Shown here piece by piece: positions 59,926 to 64,000 of a DNA stretch of 64,000 nucleotides. Position 1 is the stretch's first letter. Every line of letters starts with the position of its first letter. The position numbers were made by a program, and so were the translations under genes. Source of the stretch: Rhizobium lentis (lineage in GTDB: Bacteria > Pseudomonadota > Alphaproteobacteria > Rhizobiales > Rhizobiaceae); the NCBI RefSeq assembly GCF_014200175.1, contig NZ_JACHBD010000001.1, forward strand, positions 372,001 to 436,000, in the 5' to 3' direction. A model generated the notes under the pieces. The model searched no databases and was not told the origin of the DNA. It was given only the letters and a program-made list of their open reading frames with translations.

Positions 59926-60657
59926 TTCGATGCGGTAAAATGCAATCCTTCGAGCCGCGCATAATGGGCGACGCTTTCGACTCGCCTTTCCATCGAGGAA
60001 CTTGACCGAGACGGCGATGAACTCCTGGCCGGCCTCGATTTGCATCCTTGTCTAGCTCGGCAGAATGGGGCGCGTGCTTATTATCGCCGGCCGGTTGCCG
60101 ATCATGATCGTGCGGACCCTGGCGAACTGACCAAGCGGTTCGGCGCCGGGCTTTTTGCTCTCGAGGAGAGCAGCCCGCATCTCGCCCGCCAGCGCCGTCA
60201 TCTCCTGGCCGTTGTCGCTGCCGAGGCGCGGCGGCATAGTGTCCGTTCCATCGCGAACGGCAAACATCAGGCGATTGGTATCGTCAAAGACGTAGGTTCT
60301 GTCGTGCCCGAAATATTGGCTCGTCCAGCGGCCGACATTGTCAAGCAGCCATTCATGGTTCCGCTGCTTGGCATAAAGGAAGGCGTCGTCCCATTTGGTG
60401 ACACTTTCCTGTTCCCGGGGAAGCGCATTGATCTGCGCTTCCAATCCTTGGGTGACGAAGTCGGCCTGCCGGCGCAAATAGAGATCATCGACCTTCACCG
60501 CGGCGAGCCACGCAAATCCGCACAACAATACGGCCATCGTGCAGGTGAGCGTCACCAGGACGAGCGTGATGTGCGATGCCCGCAATCTTTTGATGGCATT
60601 TACTACGCGACGTTGACACGCAAAAGTTGACGGACGATGAATTGCGCTCGTCACCAA
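59926..60657 (-). pseudogene. Remnant of a CHASE4-domain membrane sensor
   Basis: From GTG 60657 the frame encodes a membrane helix (ITLVLVTLTCTMAVLLCGFA) and a CHASE4-type sensor (KWDDAFLYAKQRNHEWLLDN, FGHDRTYVFDDTNRLMFAVR, ending RPAIISTRPILPS) and stops at 60052. Beyond that stop the similarity continues in the same frame (QEFIAVSVKFLDG) and then shifts frame (VESVAHYARLEGLHFTASK), which matches the continuation usual in CHASE4-GGDEF-EAL proteins. The signalling domains are absent. A point stop, a frameshift and a 3' deletion have inactivated it. Confidence 0.65.
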
Positions 60658-60744
60658 GCTTCAGCCTGGCCATGGAAGATCACCCTTGCTTGCGCTCCGG
60701 CCCAGCCGCAATGGTACCCTCCGGCGTAATCGAAGGAGAAGAAC

Positions 60745-61282
60745 ATGGACGCAGGAGCGTCACCTGATATGTCGGGCATCAGAATCGAAGCGATCACTGC
60801 AGCCCATATCGACAGCTTTCATCGCACGCTCGACATCGTCGCACGGGAGAAAAAATACCTGTCGATGACCGAAGCAACGCCACTGCCGCAGACACGCGAG
60901 TTCGTGATGGGTATGATTGCAAAAGGCAATCCGCAATTCGTTGCCGTCACTTGTGAAGAGGTCGTCGGCTGGTGCGACATCAGCCGGCATTTTTTCCCAT
61001 CGCACGCCCACCGCGGAAACCTCGGAATGGGAATCCTTCCCGCCTATCGCGGCCAGGGTCTGGGACGGCGGCTGATGGAGACGACATTAAGAGCCGCACA
61101 AAAGACCGGTTTTCGCCAGAGTCGAACTCGATGTTTACGAAGACAACAGCCGGGCGATCGCTCTTTACGAAAAATTGGGCTTCGTGCGCGAGGGCATAAT
61201 CCGGCGCGCTGCACGCATCGACGGCCGGTTCATCGATGCGATCGGCATGGCGCTTTTGTTCGATGAGGATGGGTCGGCATAA
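60745..61282 (+). pseudogene. GNAT-family acetyltransferase with a one-base frameshift
   Basis: ATG 60745 has GGAGAAG upstream and encodes a GNAT N-terminal part with the acetyl-CoA loop GNLGMGILPAYRGQGLGRRL (about residues 91-110), then AAQKTGF. At the T run 61110-61113 the frame changes: a second frame continues FARVELDVYEDNSRAIALYE with KLGFVREGIIRRAARIDG and ends at 61282. Removing one T restores a full protein of about 178 residues. The break is after the CoA-binding region. It may be a real recent mutation or a sequencing error. Confidence 0.75.
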
Positions 61283-61434
61283 AAAAGGCAGGCGCACCGG
61301 CACCGGAGAATGCAAGGAGCAGCGTTGCGGCGTGCTTCGAGGCTCAGCCCGATGGCTGCGCACCTCAGCATGAGGAAGGTCGGGGATGCCGCGCTGCAAT
61401 TGCGGGCATATAAGGATGCGGGAGGTGTCCTCAC

Positions 61435-62067
61435 TTACCCCGGCCGGCGCACAGCCCGGATTTTACCGCTGCCGCCTCCGCCGCAGAAGAAGCGATTGGC
61501 GCCGTCGGATTCGAGGCCGGAGACGCCGGTGCCTTCCGGCATATCAAGCCGCTCCAGCACTTCGCCGGTTTCCGGATCGATGCGCCTGACGTCGCTGTCG
61601 TCGCCCTCCCACGTGCCATGCCAGAGCTGCCCGTCGATCCAGGTGACGCCTGTCACGACGCGGTTGGACTCGATGGTGCGCAGGATCTTGCCGGTCTCTG
61701 GATCGATCTGGTGGATCCTGCGCCCGCGATGCTGGCCCACCCAGAGCGTGCCCTCGGCCCAGGCAAGACCGGAATCGCCGCCATTGCCGGGTGCGGGGAT
61801 GGTGGAAAGGATGCGGCCGGTCTTCGGATCGATCTTGTGAATGACGTCCTCGGCGATCTGATAGAGGAATTCGCCGTCGAAAGCCGTTCCGGCATGGGAG
61901 GCGACCTCGATCGAGCGCACCACCTCGCCGCTTTCCGGATCGAGCGCGTTCAGCCTGTCGCCGGAGGCGAACCAGACGTGCCGGCCGTCGAAAGTGACGC
62001 CATTGACGCGCTCGGCGCCGGGAAACGGCCCGTATTCACGCAGGATATTCGCTGCTGATTTTTTCAT
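61435..62067 (-). CDS. Beta-propeller (streptogramin-lyase/glutamine-cyclotransferase-like) protein
   Basis: The 210-residue protein has repeated propeller blades with the pattern ID(P)xTGxI: NALDPESGEVVRSIEVASHA, HKIDPKTGRILSTIPAPGNG, HQIDPETGKILRTIESNRVV and RRIDPETGEVLERLDMPEGT. There is no signal peptide, so it is probably cytoplasmic. GGAGGGAAGG precedes ATG 62067. The fold resembles Vgb or glutamine cyclotransferase, but catalytic residues are not evident. It directly follows the TPR/winged-helix regulator gene, so the two form an operon. Confidence 0.78.
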   Translation of the reverse strand: MKKSAANILREYGPFPGAERVNGVTFDGRHVWFASGDRLNALDPESGEVVRSIEVASHAGTAFDGEFLYQIAEDVIHKIDPKTGRILSTIPAPGNGGDSGLAWAEGTLWVGQHRGRRIHQIDPETGKILRTIESNRVVTGVTWIDGQLWHGTWEGDDSDVRRIDPETGEVLERLDMPEGTGVSGLESDGANRFFCGGGGSGKIRAVRRPG

Positions 62068-62095
62068 CGCTTCCTTCCCTCCAGTTCGGCTCATC

Positions 62096-63316
62096 CTAAT
62101 CGGTTAGCAGTGGCCCGGGGAGTAACAAGATCGTCGGGAAACCCGGCAGCGGCGGGCTCATCCAGCGCCGTGCACGACCGCGCCCGAGCGACTGCACCCT
62201 GCCTTCGCCGGCAAGGGCATCCAGCGCACGCTGCACGGTGCGGGGGCTGGCCGCAAGCGCGATCGCCAGGGCCGAGCTCGACCACGCCTCGCCATCGGCC
62301 AGGAATGCGAGCACGGCCCCATGCTGACCTTCGACCAGCGGCGCCAGCACTGCGATATCGCCGGCGGCGCGTGGCGAAAGGGCAAAACCGCGCTTCGTCG
62401 CCGAGACCTCCGCCAGTCCGGCAAGTGCTGCGCGCAGCCGGCCGATCTCGACGCGCAGCCGGGCGCGATGTGATTCATCGGCATGTTTGCCACGAAAGGC
62501 ACGCGCGATGAGCGTACCCCTTGCCACATCCGCCGGCCAGGCTTCGGCGAGCGTACGGGCGAGTGCAAACAGCACCGGCCGCGTCGCCAGCGAAACGGCA
62601 TTGCCCGCGCTCCAGACCACATGACGGCAGGCATCGACGACGAGCGTGCGGGAGGAAAGCAGGGCTTCCACCTCCGCAAGCCGCAGCGAACGCTCCTGCC
62701 CGCGCGAAACCAGCCGTGCCGCCGGGGTCGCGAGCACCAGCGCGGCGGCTTCGACCTCCCGGGTCAAAGCGGGGATATCGGCCGTGCGCGCGGCAAGCCT
62801 CGCCCGGTCGAAGGCAGATCGTGCCGCCTCGGTTCGCAGACGCCGGACGGCAATTCCTGATACCACCAGCTCGTGGGCGGCCCGCAAAGCCGGCGGCAGC
62901 GGCGTCGGATCGAGCGCTGCGAGCGCGCGTTCTGCCTCGTCGAGGCGGCCGATCAGCACCAACCTGCGGATGGCGACATTGCCCGCATGGGCGGCGTTGA
63001 CCCTGTCGCCATGCGCCTCCAGCACTTTGCGCGCCGCGTCCAGCGCCTTGACCGGCCAGGTCAGATCGCGCGAGACAAGCGCGATCTCGGCCTCGGCGAC
63101 CACGCAGCGCGCCCGCGCCACAGCCTCCCGCGGACCGAAGGCGCGCGCCGCATTCTTCAAGAGCGCCTTGGCGCGCGCGAGATCGCCGAGCTGCGCCATG
63201 GCGATGCCTCGCAATGCCAGCGCCGGCGGGTCGTCGCGCAGCGCCACCCGCTTCAGTGCGCCCAGTGCATCGCCCGATGCCAGCGCCAGCGCCGCGGCCG
63301 TGATCAGCGAGTCCAT
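62096..63316 (-). CDS. Helical-repeat protein with C-terminal winged helix, probable regulator
   Basis: The 406-residue protein is almost entirely helical and Ala/Arg/Leu-rich in residues 1-300 (SGDALGALKRVALRDDPPAL, AALDAARKVLEAHGDR-like repeats), compatible with TPR or similar solenoid repeats. The C-terminal winged helix-turn-helix (about 330-390) reads AVLAFLADGEAWSSSALAIA, SPRTVQRALDALAGEGRVQS and GRGRARRWM. It is divergent from the DUF899 gene across 117 bases and co-directional with the beta-propeller gene, so it may control both. The family name is not known to me. Confidence 0.7.
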   Translation of the reverse strand: MDSLITAAALALASGDALGALKRVALRDDPPALALRGIAMAQLGDLARAKALLKNAARAFGPREAVARARCVVAEAEIALVSRDLTWPVKALDAARKVLEAHGDRVNAAHAGNVAIRRLVLIGRLDEAERALAALDPTPLPPALRAAHELVVSGIAVRRLRTEAARSAFDRARLAARTADIPALTREVEAAALVLATPAARLVSRGQERSLRLAEVEALLSSRTLVVDACRHVVWSAGNAVSLATRPVLFALARTLAEAWPADVARGTLIARAFRGKHADESHRARLRVEIGRLRAALAGLAEVSATKRGFALSPRAAGDIAVLAPLVEGQHGAVLAFLADGEAWSSSALAIALAASPRTVQRALDALAGEGRVQSLGRGRARRWMSPPLPGFPTILLLPGPLLTD

Positions 63317-63433
63317 TCAAATCCCGTCACACTTGTCACTCCCGCCATTCCCCTGTCCGGCCGTAATCTGCTCGGCGCCGGCAGACAATCCGCGCCGGAT
63401 GGTACGACGACAGACAGGCAAAGGAGAAGACCC

Positions 63434-64000
63434 ATGACGGCACAGCTGAATGCAACGCGCGAGCAATGGCTGGCAGCAAGGCTCGATCTGCTCGAGGAGG
63501 AGAAGGAACTGACCCGCCGAAGCGACGCGCTGGCCCTGAAGCGCCAGCAATTGCCCCGCGTCAGGATAGAAAAGGAATATCGCTTCCACACCGAAAGCGG
63601 CGATGCCTCGCTGAAGCATCTCTTCGGCGGGCGCTCGCAACTTCTCGTCTACCACTTCATGTTCGGACCGGATTACAGCGCCGGCTGCCCCTCCTGCTCC
63701 TCGATCGCCGACGGCTTCAACGGTTTCTTCGTCCATCTCGAAAATCACGACGTCGCCTTCTGGGCCGTTTCGCGCGCGCCGCTTGCAAAACTTCTGGCGT
63801 TCCGACAGCGCATGGACTGGCGCTTCCCCTGGGCATCCTCCGGCGGCAGCGATTTCAACAGCGATTTCGGCGTCTGGTTCAGCGACGAGCAGCAGCGGCT
63901 GGGCGGCGTGGAATATAATTACCGCCGCGAACCGCCCGCCCCCGAACCGATGCCCAGCCGGAACATTGAGGAATGGCAGCAACGCGGCAGTGACGAGCCG
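63434..64000 (+). CDS. DUF899 thioredoxin-like protein (3' end outside the window)
   Basis: From ATG 63434, with AAGGAGA just upstream, 189 codons run open to the right edge. The protein starts MTAQLNATREQWLAARLDLL and shows the family's ELTRRSDALALKRQQLPRVR, LVYHFMFGPDYSAGCPSCSS (with the CxxC pair) and FRQRMDWRFPWASSGGSDFN. DUF899 proteins are thioredoxin-fold cytoplasmic proteins of unknown reaction. It is divergent from the helical-repeat regulator, a likely controller. Confidence 0.88.
   Translation, partial: MTAQLNATREQWLAARLDLLEEEKELTRRSDALALKRQQLPRVRIEKEYRFHTESGDASLKHLFGGRSQLLVYHFMFGPDYSAGCPSCSSIADGFNGFFVHLENHDVAFWAVSRAPLAKLLAFRQRMDWRFPWASSGGSDFNSDFGVWFSDEQQRLGGVEYNYRREPPAPEPMPSRNIEEWQQRGSDEP

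Noticed and set aside
1..64000. tRNA, rRNA, phage attachment sites, transposases
   Set aside because: No cloverleaf-like sequence, rRNA stretch, integrase or transposase pattern was found by reading both strands. A dedicated tRNA or covariance-model search would be decisive.

Overview
The window looks like a chromosome or large-replicon segment of an alphaproteobacterium of the Rhizobiaceae, most likely the genus Rhizobium. This is an inference from several things: high GC with rhizobial codon use, a second short FtsZ (FtsZ2), an alternative aa3 oxidase operon with the coxM-coxN-coxO-coxP layout, HWE-type histidine kinases, a RIME-like intergenic mosaic element, and many palindromic intergenic repeats. 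No rRNA, tRNA, CRISPR array or insertion sequence was recognised.

Layout. 1-3.9 kb: a beta-helix protein cut by the left edge, a small Cys-rich protein, a hemerythrin protein, and a divergent pair of flavin split-barrel genes. The second of these also carries GAF and winged-helix-like parts. 4.3-10.7 kb: a MacB/FtsX-type export system (adaptor, ATPase, two permeases), a membrane-bound AraC regulator and a dienelactone-hydrolase-like protein. 10.8-15.9 kb: a complete cytochrome oxidase operon with its own cytochrome c. 16-17.5 kb: a decaying region around one membrane-protein gene. 17.6-20.4 kb: a sulfide/persulfide cluster (Blh, DsrE) and an AraC regulator. 20.8-30.3 kb: ftsZ2, a remnant of a large adhesin-like protein, SDR and regulator genes, small hydrophilic proteins, a P460-type cytochrome, stress-type enzymes and a LacI pseudogene.

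30.5-37.2 kb holds the most unusual block. A GGDEF-EAL protein is followed by five coupled genes: an ATPase-like protein, a STAS-like domain fused to a SAM methyltransferase, a membrane-anchored PP2C (SpoIIE) phosphatase, a second ATPase-like protein and a STAS-like antagonist. It reads as a doubled partner-switching module whose output may be a methyltransferase and cyclic-di-GMP. 37.2-38.0 kb contains an array of about 240-bp repeats.

38.4-48 kb: an orphan SGNH esterase, a Gly-rich secreted protein, an MHYT-PAS-GGDEF-EAL protein, an HWE kinase overlapping a single-domain response regulator, and an isolated secreted protein of lower GC. 48.3-56.2 kb: a beta-galactoside uptake and hydrolysis cluster (GH42 enzyme, ABC importer, Tat-exported binding protein) divergent from a ROK regulator with a perfect palindromic operator candidate. 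56.4-64 kb: a DUF4168 protein, a divergent EamA/MocR pair, broken CHASE4 and receiver-domain genes, a frameshifted acetyltransferase, a beta-propeller/regulator pair and a DUF899 protein cut by the right edge.
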